Shown here: in pieces, positions 1-8,047 of the stretch
Position numbering within the stretch: the stretch's first letter is position 1
Layout of the letters: every line of letters starts with the position of its first letter
Assembly: GCF_910578895.1 (NCBI RefSeq)
Contig: NZ_CAJTSC010000058.1
Location: 3,304 to 18,984, forward strand
Direction of reading: 5' to 3'
Source: an uncultured Bacteroides sp.
GTDB lineage: Bacteria; Bacteroidota; Bacteroidia; Bacteroidales; Bacteroidaceae
DNA length: 15,681 nucleotides
Notes under the pieces: generated by a model
The model's input: only the letters and a program-made list of their open reading frames with translations
What the model was told of the DNA's origin: nothing
Databases searched by the model: none
Program-made: the position numbers and the translations under genes

Positions 1-174
1 TTCTTTATCATTCAAACTGATTAATTAACACCGGAAAGGATGAAAAGTTCTGGAAAAAGGATTTTTTATCGGACGGGGATGGCATTTTTCCTTAAAAATA
101 TCATATTTTACCATAAACCAGCGGGCGGTACTCTGGGGTTGCAGAAAAGCGGAAACGGAATGTATCAAAAAGAA
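1..174. other. Intergenic stretch, no supported gene
   Basis: Together with the structured RNA region at 175-332 this makes up the 332 bases left of mutL. The part from 1 to about 165 is AT-rich and I see no convincing gene or consensus promoter in it. Two short open frames (40-234 plus, 8-85 minus) have a purine-rich stretch before their ATG, but neither product is recognisable. The U-rich tail of the mutL terminator lies at 166-174. Confidence 0.5.
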
Positions 175-263
175 AATCAGGACACAGATTATACAAATCG
201 CAAATCCGGGGATTGCCGGATTTCAGAAGCATAAACTTCGTTTGCATAATCCGCGTCCTGATT
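166..263 (-). terminator. Large branched intrinsic terminator after mutL
   Basis: On the minus strand, 263-241 pairs with 197-175 to give a 23-bp stem. Its three non-Watson-Crick positions (184/254, 186/252, 193/245) are all G-U in the minus-strand RNA but A-C in the plus-strand RNA, so the stem is built for minus-strand transcription. Two hairpins sit inside: 202-209/216-223 (8 bp, AAATCCGG arm, 6-nt loop) and 226-229/236-239 (4 bp). The 3' arm runs directly into a U-rich tract (UUUUCUUUUUG, 176-166). It lies about 70 nt after the mutL stop and is the natural end of the six-gene transcript. A stable 3'-end-derived small RNA is an alternative role. Confidence 0.75.
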
Positions 264-269
264 CTTATT

Positions 270-350
270 CCGGCACTTTCCCGATAATCTTTCAATCGGA
301 GCCGGGGCACACTTTCAGGCACACACAAGCTGTCACTTCAAGAACAGCTT
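270..350 (-). other. Two hairpins at the mutL stop codon and in its 3' UTR
   Basis: The first hairpin pairs 327-333 with 344-350 (7 bp, AAGCTGT/ACAGCTT) across a 10-nt loop and includes the mutL stop codon at 333-335. The second has an outer stem 270-274/301-305 (CCGGC/GCCGG) and an inner stem 281-285/295-299 (CCGAT/ATCGG) separated by an asymmetric internal loop. Neither is followed by a U-tract, so neither looks like a terminator itself. They precede the large terminator, so the whole 3' UTR is structured. Any role (mRNA stability, protein binding) is inference. Confidence 0.45.
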
Positions 351-2222
351 TTCAATATCCTCTTCCTTGATAGTGGAAAGTACCGTACGTCCGTCGGGCG
401 TATAGTTGGGTGTGGAACAAGCAAACAGGCTGTCCACAAGATTAGACATTTCATCATTACTCAACACTTGCCCATAAACAATGGCTGCCGCACGTGCCAA
501 CGTCAATGCAAGGATTGATTGGATTTCTTCTTTGACATCGTTACCTTTCTCCATAGCCGTATGCACCATGTTGCGCACCAACTCCACAGGATTCAGCCCT
601 TCAATGCCCGAAGGAATGCCATTGACAGCATAACTGCCCCCACCCAAAGGAGTAAGGTCGAAACCCACTGCCGCCAAATCGTCCGACAGGCTTTCCAGCA
701 CCGCCGCTTCGGAAGCCGGCAGTTGAAGCATCTCCGGGAACAACACGCCTTGAGAGACTCCCTGCTTTTGGCGAATCTGGCTCATATACCGGTCGAACAG
801 TACGCGTATATGCGCACGGTGCTGGTCTATCAGCATCAGCCCGGACTTTACGGAAGTAAGGATGAAGCGTCCCTTGAATTGCAAATGCTGCGCGCCCTTT
901 TCCATCGAAGAGGATTTACCGGAATACAAAGAGACGGGTTGAGAAGGCGCCGCAACCGGTTCTACTACGGCCGAAGCGGTTCCCTCGAAATCAAAAGGTT
1001 CTTCCCGGACAGGATCGTTCATCTTGCTCGCTTTCTCCAAACCGGAATACATCCCCTCCCACTCCATACTTTGACGGGAATAGTTCCCGCCGCCATAAGA
1101 AGATGCCGACGAGGTTTTAAAAGGATTAAAGTCGGCATTATAATGTACCTTAGGCGGCTCGATAGGACGGCTTTGCTCAAATGCCGGAATGTCGGGCATC
1201 CCCTCCGTATCAAAGTCTATGGAAGGCACGGCATTGAACTTCCCGAGCGACTCCTTGACGGCAGCCGAAAGTATCTGCCAGATAGCCTGTTCATTCTCGA
1301 ACTTGATTTCCGTCTTTGTGGGATGGATGTTCACATCTATATTGGCAGGATCGACCTCCAAATAGATAAAATAGGATATCTGTTCGCCTGCGGGAATCAG
1401 TTGCTCATAGGCATCCATGACCGCTTTATGAAAATACGGATGGCGCATATAACGCCCGTTTACGAAAAAGTACTGGTGCGCGCCTTTCTTGCGGGACGTC
1501 TCCGGCTTAGCTACAAAACCGGAAATTTTTATCATTGTCGTAGCTACGTCTACCGAAAGCAGCTGTTGGTTCAACTTCTTGCCGAATATGGCAAGGATGC
1601 GTTGACGCAACGGCGTGACGGGCAGATTGAACAACTCCGAATCATTGCTATACAGATAAAAAGCGACATCCGGATGCACCAAGGCAATACGTTCGAATTC
1701 GGTCAGGATATTGCTCAATTCCGTTGAGTTTGCTTTCAGGAACTTACGGCGGGCAGGAATATTGAAGAACAGGTTCTTCACCGAGAAGTTACTTCCTTTA
1801 GGACAAGACACGACTTCCTGGCTCTCGACCTTGGAACCGGCAATCAGCAGGCGCGTACCGAGTTCTTCATCAGCCGGACGGGTCTTCAACTCCACCTCCG
1901 CCACGGCAGCAATAGAAGCCAATGCCTCTCCGCGAAATCCCATTGTGCGCAGAGCAAACAAATCGGAAGCTTCGCGTATCTTGGACGTGGCGTGGCGTTC
2001 AAAAGACAAGCGGGCGTCCGTTTCGGACATTCCTTTTCCGTTATCAATAACCTGAATGCAAGTCTTTCCGGCATCCGTTATCAGCACATGTATTTCTCCG
2101 GCTTCTGCATCAATCGCATTTTCTACCAATTCTTTGATGACGGATGCCGGACGCTGAATTACCTCTCCGGCAGCAATCTGATTCGCAACCGAATCGGGCA
2201 GCAAATGAATGATATCGCTCAT
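333..2222 (-). CDS. mutL: DNA mismatch repair protein MutL
   Basis: MutL couples mismatch recognition by MutS to downstream excision. The 629-residue protein is close to the usual length. The N-terminal GHKL ATPase is intact: E31 and N35 in KELVENAIDA (equivalent to E. coli E29 and N33), DNGKGM at 60-65, and GFRGEAL at 95-101. A proline/serine-rich linker lies at about 350-430, followed by the C-terminal dimerisation domain. The motifs that bind the nicking metal in endonuclease-type MutL are degraded: DQHRAHIRVLFD at 466-477 replaces DQHAxxExxxxE, ARA at 576-578 replaces ACK, and TPDGRT at 608-613 replaces CPHGRP. I therefore expect no latent endonuclease of the usual kind. The ATG at 2222 gives the family's standard N-terminus. 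It is the last gene of the unit, 46 nt after the small membrane-protein gene. Identity is certain; loss of nicking is inferred. Confidence 0.97.
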   Translation of the reverse strand: MSDIIHLLPDSVANQIAAGEVIQRPASVIKELVENAIDAEAGEIHVLITDAGKTCIQVIDNGKGMSETDARLSFERHATSKIREASDLFALRTMGFRGEALASIAAVAEVELKTRPADEELGTRLLIAGSKVESQEVVSCPKGSNFSVKNLFFNIPARRKFLKANSTELSNILTEFERIALVHPDVAFYLYSNDSELFNLPVTPLRQRILAIFGKKLNQQLLSVDVATTMIKISGFVAKPETSRKKGAHQYFFVNGRYMRHPYFHKAVMDAYEQLIPAGEQISYFIYLEVDPANIDVNIHPTKTEIKFENEQAIWQILSAAVKESLGKFNAVPSIDFDTEGMPDIPAFEQSRPIEPPKVHYNADFNPFKTSSASSYGGGNYSRQSMEWEGMYSGLEKASKMNDPVREEPFDFEGTASAVVEPVAAPSQPVSLYSGKSSSMEKGAQHLQFKGRFILTSVKSGLMLIDQHRAHIRVLFDRYMSQIRQKQGVSQGVLFPEMLQLPASEAAVLESLSDDLAAVGFDLTPLGGGSYAVNGIPSGIEGLNPVELVRNMVHTAMEKGNDVKEEIQSILALTLARAAAIVYGQVLSNDEMSNLVDSLFACSTPNYTPDGRTVLSTIKEEDIEKLFLK

Positions 2223-2225
2223 GAT

Positions 2226-2254
2226 AAGTATAAAGTATAAAAATATAAAGTATA
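2226..2254. repeat. AAGTATA heptamer repeats before mutL start
   Basis: Exact copies of AAGTATA lie at 2226-2232, 2233-2239 and 2248-2254, with an AT-only variant at 2240-2247. On the coding strand this is TATACTT repeated within 32 nt upstream of the mutL ATG, where the ribosome-binding region should be. No clear Shine-Dalgarno sequence is present, which is usual for this group. Copy-number change would alter the leader of mutL, but with so few copies that is speculative. Confidence 0.55.
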
Positions 2255-2268
2255 AGGATATAGGCTAT

Positions 2269-2559
2269 TCAGATAATGCCATTGGTAATGGCGTACCACA
2301 AATATGCCAGCAAGGCTATGACAACCAACAGTATTCCCAAATGAACAGGTTTACGTCCGCTTTCCTTGCGGCGCTTCAAATGGGTGGTACCCTCAATGAA
2401 CCTTCCCCGGATATCTTCGGGAGAAAATTCCTTTTCCGGCAACATACCCAACTCACGCTTGGCGGCTTCTTCCATTTTTGCCAACTTCTCTTTCCGTTCA
2501 TCCACGTAGATGTATGAATGATGGAAGCCCCGCGGCTTACGCATTGTAAACATTCCCAT
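2269..2559 (-). CDS. Small single-helix membrane protein, function unknown
   Basis: I do not recognise a named family. The 96-residue product has a basic, charged N-terminal region with a likely helical segment rich in Glu, Lys and Arg (about residues 22-65). One hydrophobic helix follows at about 73-91, then a five-residue tail, giving a tail-anchor-like layout with no signal peptide. The gene begins 4 nt after the stop of the OstA-like gene and ends 46 nt before mutL, so it is almost certainly co-transcribed with both. The ATG at 2559 is used here; in-frame ATGs at codons 3 and 6 are possible alternatives. Its place next to envelope-assembly genes suggests, but does not show, a role at the inner membrane. 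Confidence 0.8.
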   Translation of the reverse strand: MGMFTMRKPRGFHHSYIYVDERKEKLAKMEEAAKRELGMLPEKEFSPEDIRGRFIEGTTHLKRRKESGRKPVHLGILLVVIALLAYLWYAITNGII

Positions 2560-2563
2560 AACG

Positions 2564-4189
2564 TTATTTTTTAGTTCGTTTTATATGCATGTCTCTTGGT
2601 GAGGCCAAAGGTTTCCGGTCGCTTTTCTGCAATGTCTCACCTGCCTTTTTGCCCCGCCACTCAAAAATGTCATACTTGTTCTGCGGACGGATATAATCAA
2701 ACCACACAAACGAGGGCAGCTTCATCTTGTCGGCAGGTATCTGGTCCATAGGATACAGTATACCATTGGACTTTCCTATCAAAGCGGCTTCTTCCATTTT
2801 ACGGTCCTTGAGGAAAATGCGCAAAAAACTTCCTTCGACATAGTTCATACCGATCATCGTACTGTCTTTCTCTTCCGGATAGAAGATTATCAGGACATTA
2901 CCGTTCACATCGACACGACGCATATCCCCGTTCTCGAAAAATGCCTTCATCTCCTTACCTGTCACTTGGTTGTAATGAAGAGAATCTTTCTGCTCCACAG
3001 CCAACGCCTGATTGATGATGTGTGCCCAGTTGATGGTACTGTCGTTCATATAGACTTTTATCTCCTCGCCAAGCAACTGTTGCGCACCATGCCACAAGAC
3101 AGGATCCGTATACATTGTCATGCAAGAGTCTTTGGAATTGTAGACCAACGAATCGCATACCGCCTGTACATCCGTACGGTAGGCACGCACTTTATGGTAA
3201 ACGCGCATTTCACGATAGGCGGAGTCGGTATTCATGTGATAAGTAACCAACCGCAAGGTATCGCCGTGCATGAAAAGGCTGTCTCCTTGGGAGTAATCTA
3301 CAGCAACCGCACGACGGGTGGCAATGGCATTGCCGGTAAGTTCATTGTAAAAGCAATAGTTGCCGGTAAGCATATTCTTGTTAACCGTATCATTCATCTG
3401 CACATTGTCAAAGGCCTCGCCATATCCTAACTTGCGGTCGTAGAAAAGGCTATCTCCGACAAGTTTTTTACCTTCGTTCGTCAAGACCGAACGGTCCAAC
3501 AGTTCCGCTTGTTCGGAAACGGTATTGTATACTCCACGTTCCGAGTAAATATGGTTCTTATCGCTGACAATATCGGAAGGCCCCAGAATTGTGGCGATTT
3601 TGGACTCCGTACTGTACTTCAATGTATCGGAAGTCAGAACAAACTTCGGGTTCACCAATTTCACTTCATGATTGAAGACAGCCAATTTGGTTGCCGGGCT
3701 GTATTCTCCCCATTCGGAAGTCAGGACATTCTCTTCATCGGTCAGCGTGCCGCCATCAAAGTAATACCCTAAGTTGTAAAGGCGGTCGTAGTTCAGGCTG
3801 TCCGTGGTCAGTTCCGTATTACGGTTAATCAGACGGACATTCTCACGCAACATGGCAAGTTGCGACATGCCGTCATAATAGAGGTAATCACCGTATATGA
3901 ACAAGGTATCCCCCTGCTCCATACGTACATTGCCGAAAGCTTCTACGGAATTGATCTTTTCGTAAATCAAAGCACTGTCACAAAACATGTACATGCTATC
4001 ATGCTTCATCCTGACAGAACCAATCAGCACCTGCACATCGGGACGCGACTGCTTATCAGCCTGTGCCTCATCGGCATAAAGCAAATCCACGCGTCTCTTT
4101 TTCCTGTCAGGCTCACTTTTCTTGTCCTGCGCGCTTAACAGACAAACGCCGAACAGGCATATCAAACCAAATATCAGTCTTTTATCCAT
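2564..4189 (-). CDS. OstA/LptA-like periplasmic protein
   Basis: OstA/LptA-family proteins form beta-jellyroll bridges that carry lipopolysaccharide across the periplasm. I start the gene at the ATG at 4189 (541 residues) because it gives a clean signal peptide: a basic MDKR, a hydrophobic core, and a likely cut after SAQ at residue 21. The open frame extends 10 codons further upstream, but that would put non-signal residues first. The mature protein repeats short beta-strand units of the type GDTLFIYGDYLYYDG and GDSLFYDRKLGYG over about residues 40-320, as expected for stacked OstA units. It is longer than E. coli LptA and lacks an obvious LptD-like barrel. The C-terminus is very basic. The start overlaps the end of surA by 16 nt, which suggests translational coupling. 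Family assignment is firm; the exact role in LPS transport is inferred. Confidence 0.85.
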   Translation of the reverse strand: MDKRLIFGLICLFGVCLLSAQDKKSEPDRKKRRVDLLYADEAQADKQSRPDVQVLIGSVRMKHDSMYMFCDSALIYEKINSVEAFGNVRMEQGDTLFIYGDYLYYDGMSQLAMLRENVRLINRNTELTTDSLNYDRLYNLGYYFDGGTLTDEENVLTSEWGEYSPATKLAVFNHEVKLVNPKFVLTSDTLKYSTESKIATILGPSDIVSDKNHIYSERGVYNTVSEQAELLDRSVLTNEGKKLVGDSLFYDRKLGYGEAFDNVQMNDTVNKNMLTGNYCFYNELTGNAIATRRAVAVDYSQGDSLFMHGDTLRLVTYHMNTDSAYREMRVYHKVRAYRTDVQAVCDSLVYNSKDSCMTMYTDPVLWHGAQQLLGEEIKVYMNDSTINWAHIINQALAVEQKDSLHYNQVTGKEMKAFFENGDMRRVDVNGNVLIIFYPEEKDSTMIGMNYVEGSFLRIFLKDRKMEEAALIGKSNGILYPMDQIPADKMKLPSFVWFDYIRPQNKYDIFEWRGKKAGETLQKSDRKPLASPRDMHIKRTKK

Positions 4190-5541
4190 CCCGGATACTT
4201 GAATGTGCAGTTTCTCCAATTTTCGTTGATGCGGACATAAGTGTGTTTCTGTTTCTCACGAATCCACTTGTCCAACATTTCGTCACGGCGTTTCTCCAAT
4301 ACTATTTCTTTCAGGTTCTGATAATCATCGGCAACGGTTGCCTTATGACCGTTGGTACGGCTCTTCAGCTTCACGATAACACATTCTTCCTTTCCGGTTT
4401 TCTGCGGAATCATAGTGAATGCTTCGGATATCTCCCCTACTTTCATTTTATCCACCACTTTGGCAATTTCGGGCGGCAACTCCTGCATCTCGAATTTAGA
4501 AGTGTTTGTATTAGGATTGGGCAGCAAGCCGTGGTTGTTGCGCGTATCCTTGTCTTGCGAAAGCACCGCAGCCGCTTCCTCAAAAGAGAATTTATTGTTA
4601 CGGATATCATCGGCTATAGAATCCAGACGTGCCATACCCGCCGTAAGCGCCTCATCGGGCACATGGGGTTTCAGCAAGATATGACGTACTTTGATACGGT
4701 CGCCGCGCTTCTCCATCAACTGAATGATATGAAAACCGAACTCGGACTCTACAATCTTTGACACCTTATTGGGATCTTGCAGATTGAACGCCACGTTTGC
4801 AAAAGCGGGATCCAGATAGCCGCGGCCCGTAAACGGCATTTCACCACCATTGATGGCGGATGCACGATCTTCCGAGTACATACGTGCCAACGTAGAGAAA
4901 CTGGTTTCCCCCTTCGTAATACGGTCGGTAAAGTCGCGCAAGCGCTTCTTTACATTCTCTATCTCTTCCAAAGGCACTTTAGGCTGTTGGGTGATAATCT
5001 GGACTTCTACCTGGGTCGGGATATAAGGAATACTGTCTTGCGGCAGGTCTTTGAAATAACGGCGCACTTCGGCAGGCGTTATTTTAATCTCCCCGACCAG
5101 CTTTTGCTGCATTTTCTGCACTTTCAAGCCTTCGCGCGCATTGTCACGCAAAGTCTCACGAATCTGGCTGGAAGTCTTGTTGAAATACTCTTCCATTTTT
5201 TCGCGGGAACCGATGTTGGTGATGTACATATTCGTCATATAGTCCACACGCTGGATAACTTCCGCTTCGGAAACTTCAATACTATCGAGTGCTGCCTGAT
5301 GCAGGAACAGCTTTTGTACGGCTATCTCTTCCGGTATCACACAGTAGGGGTCTCGGTCGAACTTGCGTCCTTCATACAAAGCACTCATATGTGCCTCTTC
5401 CACTTCGGACTTTAATATAGCCTCGTCGCCTACTACCCATACAACCTCGTCAATCACATTGTCTTGTCCATAAACGGTAGAACCGGCTAACAACGTCAAG
5501 GCAAATAAAACTACAAACTTAAAGTTCATACACTTCTTCAT
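4174..5541 (-). CDS. surA: SurA-type periplasmic chaperone / peptidyl-prolyl isomerase
   Basis: SurA binds unfolded outer-membrane proteins in the periplasm and escorts them to the BAM complex. This 455-residue protein starts with a signal peptide (hydrophobic core at about 9-20, likely cut after YGQ at 26). A SurA N-terminal chaperone domain (about 29-170) follows, opening with the typical DEVVWVVGDEAILKSEV. Two parvulin domains come next. The first (about 173-282) has GGEMPFTGRG and ends with EFGFHIIQL. The second (about 285-400) begins RIKVRHILLKPH and has a less typical end. A short helical C-terminus follows, as in E. coli SurA (428 residues). The ATG at 5541 is 15 nt after the lipoprotein gene; ATG 5529 is a possible alternative start. 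Placement between another isomerase-like gene and an OstA-like gene fits outer-membrane assembly. Confidence 0.9.
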   Translation of the reverse strand: MKKCMNFKFVVLFALTLLAGSTVYGQDNVIDEVVWVVGDEAILKSEVEEAHMSALYEGRKFDRDPYCVIPEEIAVQKLFLHQAALDSIEVSEAEVIQRVDYMTNMYITNIGSREKMEEYFNKTSSQIRETLRDNAREGLKVQKMQQKLVGEIKITPAEVRRYFKDLPQDSIPYIPTQVEVQIITQQPKVPLEEIENVKKRLRDFTDRITKGETSFSTLARMYSEDRASAINGGEMPFTGRGYLDPAFANVAFNLQDPNKVSKIVESEFGFHIIQLMEKRGDRIKVRHILLKPHVPDEALTAGMARLDSIADDIRNNKFSFEEAAAVLSQDKDTRNNHGLLPNPNTNTSKFEMQELPPEIAKVVDKMKVGEISEAFTMIPQKTGKEECVIVKLKSRTNGHKATVADDYQNLKEIVLEKRRDEMLDKWIREKQKHTYVRINENWRNCTFKYPGWIKD

Positions 5542-5556
5542 TCTTGGTGTCTTATA

Positions 5557-6399
5557 CTAATAATATTTAATTTGATCTCTTTTTTCCGCACGTTGATACA
5601 AGTCTTCTTTTACTTGTTTCATAAATTCCACTTGTTTCATGTTCAGCATCATATCTTTCACTTGGGTACGGGCAAATTCATACGGTTCCTGTTCTCCCAC
5701 TGCGCGATAATCACTCACATTCAAGAAATAATAAAAGGCAGTATCTTCCAGTTCCACGTGACGGTTCTTATCCAGATATGTTTCGGCATCGGGTACTTTC
5801 AGCGGCATCAAATCCATAACCTCGGTCATCGGCACCCACTTGTCATAAAAATACTCGTACTTCACAGCGTTCTGCAAACTGTACTTTTCCAGATTTTCTA
5901 CGGCTTCACGGGTTTCCGTCTTGTACCAACGGCGGACATTGCCCAACTGAGGTGCCGTAAGAGGCACTTTGATAAACAGTCCTTTCATCAAAGGACGCTC
6001 CACCTTGAAAAGTTCCTGATGCTTCTCATAGTAATCAGCCAGTTCCTCCTCCGAGATTTCTTCGGAAAGGGTTTGATTAATCAATGCCTGCTGGTAGGTG
6101 TGCATTATCAGTGCCTTCCGATAATTCTCAACCAGTTTGTCAATCTCACCGTTATTGGGAATATTGCTCTGTGCCTTCTGGTATAGCAATACATCTTCCG
6201 CCCAATTACGGACATAATGTTCTGCAAACAGCAAACTGTCATCCTTCGACAAATCCGTAGGAAGCACCGATTGCAAATCCTCATAGTAAAGGAAGTTGCC
6301 ATCCAGTTCCACCAACGGTGTCCGTCCTCCGTGATTGTGCTGTTCCTTGCACGAGCCACAGAAAAGAAGAATTAAAAGCCCTAAACAGGTTGTTCGCAT
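5557..6399 (-). CDS. Lipoprotein of the SurA-neighbour type
   Basis: This 280-residue protein has a lipoprotein signal: MRTTCLGLLILLF followed by CGSC, with Cys17 as the likely lipidated residue. I use the ATG at 6399, because the two extra upstream codons would start with TTG. The rest is mostly helical and charged, and resembles the N-terminal chaperone part of SurA/parvulin proteins (segments such as EEELADYYEKHQELFKVERP). I cannot find a parvulin catalytic domain, meaning no conserved GG-x-x or FG-x-HII element. It may therefore be a chaperone without isomerase activity. It lies between the large isomerase-like gene (57 nt upstream) and surA (15 nt downstream). Annotations of homologues as peptidyl-prolyl isomerase may be transferred from context; I am unsure of the function. 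Confidence 0.8.
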   Translation of the reverse strand: MRTTCLGLLILLFCGSCKEQHNHGGRTPLVELDGNFLYYEDLQSVLPTDLSKDDSLLFAEHYVRNWAEDVLLYQKAQSNIPNNGEIDKLVENYRKALIMHTYQQALINQTLSEEISEEELADYYEKHQELFKVERPLMKGLFIKVPLTAPQLGNVRRWYKTETREAVENLEKYSLQNAVKYEYFYDKWVPMTEVMDLMPLKVPDAETYLDKNRHVELEDTAFYYFLNVSDYRAVGEQEPYEFARTQVKDMMLNMKQVEFMKQVKEDLYQRAEKRDQIKYY

Positions 6400-6456
6400 T
6401 ATCAACTGATATTTACTATATTTTAAGGTACGAAGATACGGCTTTAATCGGTTGCA

Positions 6457-7998
6457 TCAGTGATTATTAACGGTTTTTAAAACCTCTTGGTTAATTTCAA
6501 CCTTAGCCGAAGCGCGCAAACGGGTCATCCACCGGGCATCCAGATAAGTTTGATAGTCTGCCACCAGTCTGTCTTTCACTTCCCGATAGTCGTCCGGTCC
6601 TTTTACCTTTTCACCCAATACAGCAGTAAAAGGAAATGACATCATAGGCGCCGCATCCGGGCCTTTGAACACCAAATCATCAACATACACATTGTCACCG
6701 GGAGCAAACAAACCCTGTTCCGCCTTTATCTGAGGATGTGCGCCGGCATTAAAAGTCAAACGGATTGCATCCTTCCATTCTTCTTCCGGCAGGCTTTTCA
6801 GAAATTTGCGGGCTTGCTTGACAAGACGTTTGCTAATCCCATGAAGAACGATACCTTTATATCGCCGTTCTTTCCACTGATAATCGGACCGATGTTTCTC
6901 GAAATAGGTTCGCAGTCCCTCTTCATCCGCCACGGCCCGTCTATGAATTTCCCGTGCCGTAATCTCTTCCGTCAACAGTCTGTTACCATAATCCTGTACC
7001 AGATAGCGTAAGTCCGGATACTTCTGTTCCAAACGTGTATTCTCATAATCAAGCAGAGTTTTCATTACGAAAGCTTCCAACTGCCTGCGTACCCCCGCCG
7101 GATATGCCGTTGCAAAACGAGCGAAATCATTTCCCGTGTAACTCTTTCCTGCCAATACGAACAACGCACGTTTGGTTTGTCCGGTATTTATCAACTCGTT
7201 CATGCCTGTCTCATCGGGGATATATTGATATTCCCTTTTCAGCTTCTCCACCTGCGCTATTGCTCCCAAATCCATACTATGATGATGCGCTTCTGCCGTC
7301 TTATTTCTCACCTCATCAAAAGACGGCGCTTCCATCCGCTCAATAACCTTTACAATATGAATTCCTTGCGGAGTAAAAAAAGGTTGCGACACTTCACCCA
7401 CCGGCAAATCAAACACCACATCTTCAAACTCTACCGGCATCTGCAGCCGCCTCACCCAAAACGCCTGTTTCTCATCAGAAAAGCGCCTTACACACGCATC
7501 GAAAACTTCACTTGCCTGATTGTTCCGAAGATATTCATAAATGGAATCCATACGGGCAACAACATTGCGCTGCACAGACGCGGAAACATTCTGAGGAAGA
7601 TACTTGAAAACCTGGCTCACGCACACCTGCCCGGCACGCCTTCCGGACGCTATCCGGTCATGCAGCCGACGAGCTTCCCGCTCAGCCACAACCGTATCCG
7701 TCAAGTATGATTTTATCAACCGGTTGCGATAATCTTCTACCTTCTCGCGGAAAACAAGAGCCGTATCCAATCCGGCACTCTCGGCAGCAGCTACTTTCAA
7801 CTTGAAATCCACAAACCGCTCCACATATTTTTCCGGTGTGGCACACTCAGGAGCAAGCAATGCCTTATCCTTATTATAGTTGTATTCAAATTCAGACCGC
7901 AACACATCCTTTCCGTTAATGCGCATCAGTACCGGGTCTTGCCGGGAAAAAGCATTCCAAACCAGCCCAAGAGACACTACCATCAAATAAATTCTCAT
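6457..7998 (-). CDS. Periplasmic parvulin-like peptidyl-prolyl isomerase
   Basis: The 513-residue product has a signal peptide (MRIYLMVVSLGLVWNAFS, then RQDPV). A SurA-like helical region with INGKDVLRSEFEYNYNK follows, then one parvulin-type domain at about residues 125-222, whose end (LPVGEVSQPFFTPQGIHIVKVIER) matches the family signature. The GG turn normally found in the middle of parvulins is replaced by KQAFWVRR, so catalytic activity is uncertain. The long C-terminal half (about 225-513) is charged and largely helical and matches no domain I can name. I start at the ATG at 7998 (8001 is also possible). The open frame reaches 8070, but that extension would run across the -7 promoter box at 8048-8055 and lacks a signal peptide at its start. 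It is the first gene of the six-gene unit and likely helps fold outer-membrane proteins with SurA. Confidence 0.85.
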   Translation of the reverse strand: MRIYLMVVSLGLVWNAFSRQDPVLMRINGKDVLRSEFEYNYNKDKALLAPECATPEKYVERFVDFKLKVAAAESAGLDTALVFREKVEDYRNRLIKSYLTDTVVAEREARRLHDRIASGRRAGQVCVSQVFKYLPQNVSASVQRNVVARMDSIYEYLRNNQASEVFDACVRRFSDEKQAFWVRRLQMPVEFEDVVFDLPVGEVSQPFFTPQGIHIVKVIERMEAPSFDEVRNKTAEAHHHSMDLGAIAQVEKLKREYQYIPDETGMNELINTGQTKRALFVLAGKSYTGNDFARFATAYPAGVRRQLEAFVMKTLLDYENTRLEQKYPDLRYLVQDYGNRLLTEEITAREIHRRAVADEEGLRTYFEKHRSDYQWKERRYKGIVLHGISKRLVKQARKFLKSLPEEEWKDAIRLTFNAGAHPQIKAEQGLFAPGDNVYVDDLVFKGPDAAPMMSFPFTAVLGEKVKGPDDYREVKDRLVADYQTYLDARWMTRLRASAKVEINQEVLKTVNNH

Positions 7999-8047
7999 CA
8001 TAACAATCTGTCTAAAACAAGTAAAACCAACTTGGCAAGTAACATCA

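Noticed and set aside
8..85. 25-codon minus-strand open frame with AAGGA before its ATG
   Set aside because: It is too short and featureless to support without conservation or expression data, and no promoter box lies at a fitting distance.
40..234. 64-codon plus-strand open frame preceded by GGAAAGG
   Set aside because: It runs through the terminator stem of mutL, has no recognisable product and no promoter, and the conserved-looking signal here is RNA structure on the other strand.
101..328. 75-codon minus-strand open frame after mutL
   Set aside because: It overlaps the three structured RNA elements and has an Arg-rich, non-protein-like sequence. The structure explains the region better.
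519..1727. 402-codon plus-strand open frame across mutL
   Set aside because: It is antisense to an unmistakable MutL reading frame, its translation resembles no family, and it has no initiation context. It is a codon-bias shadow.
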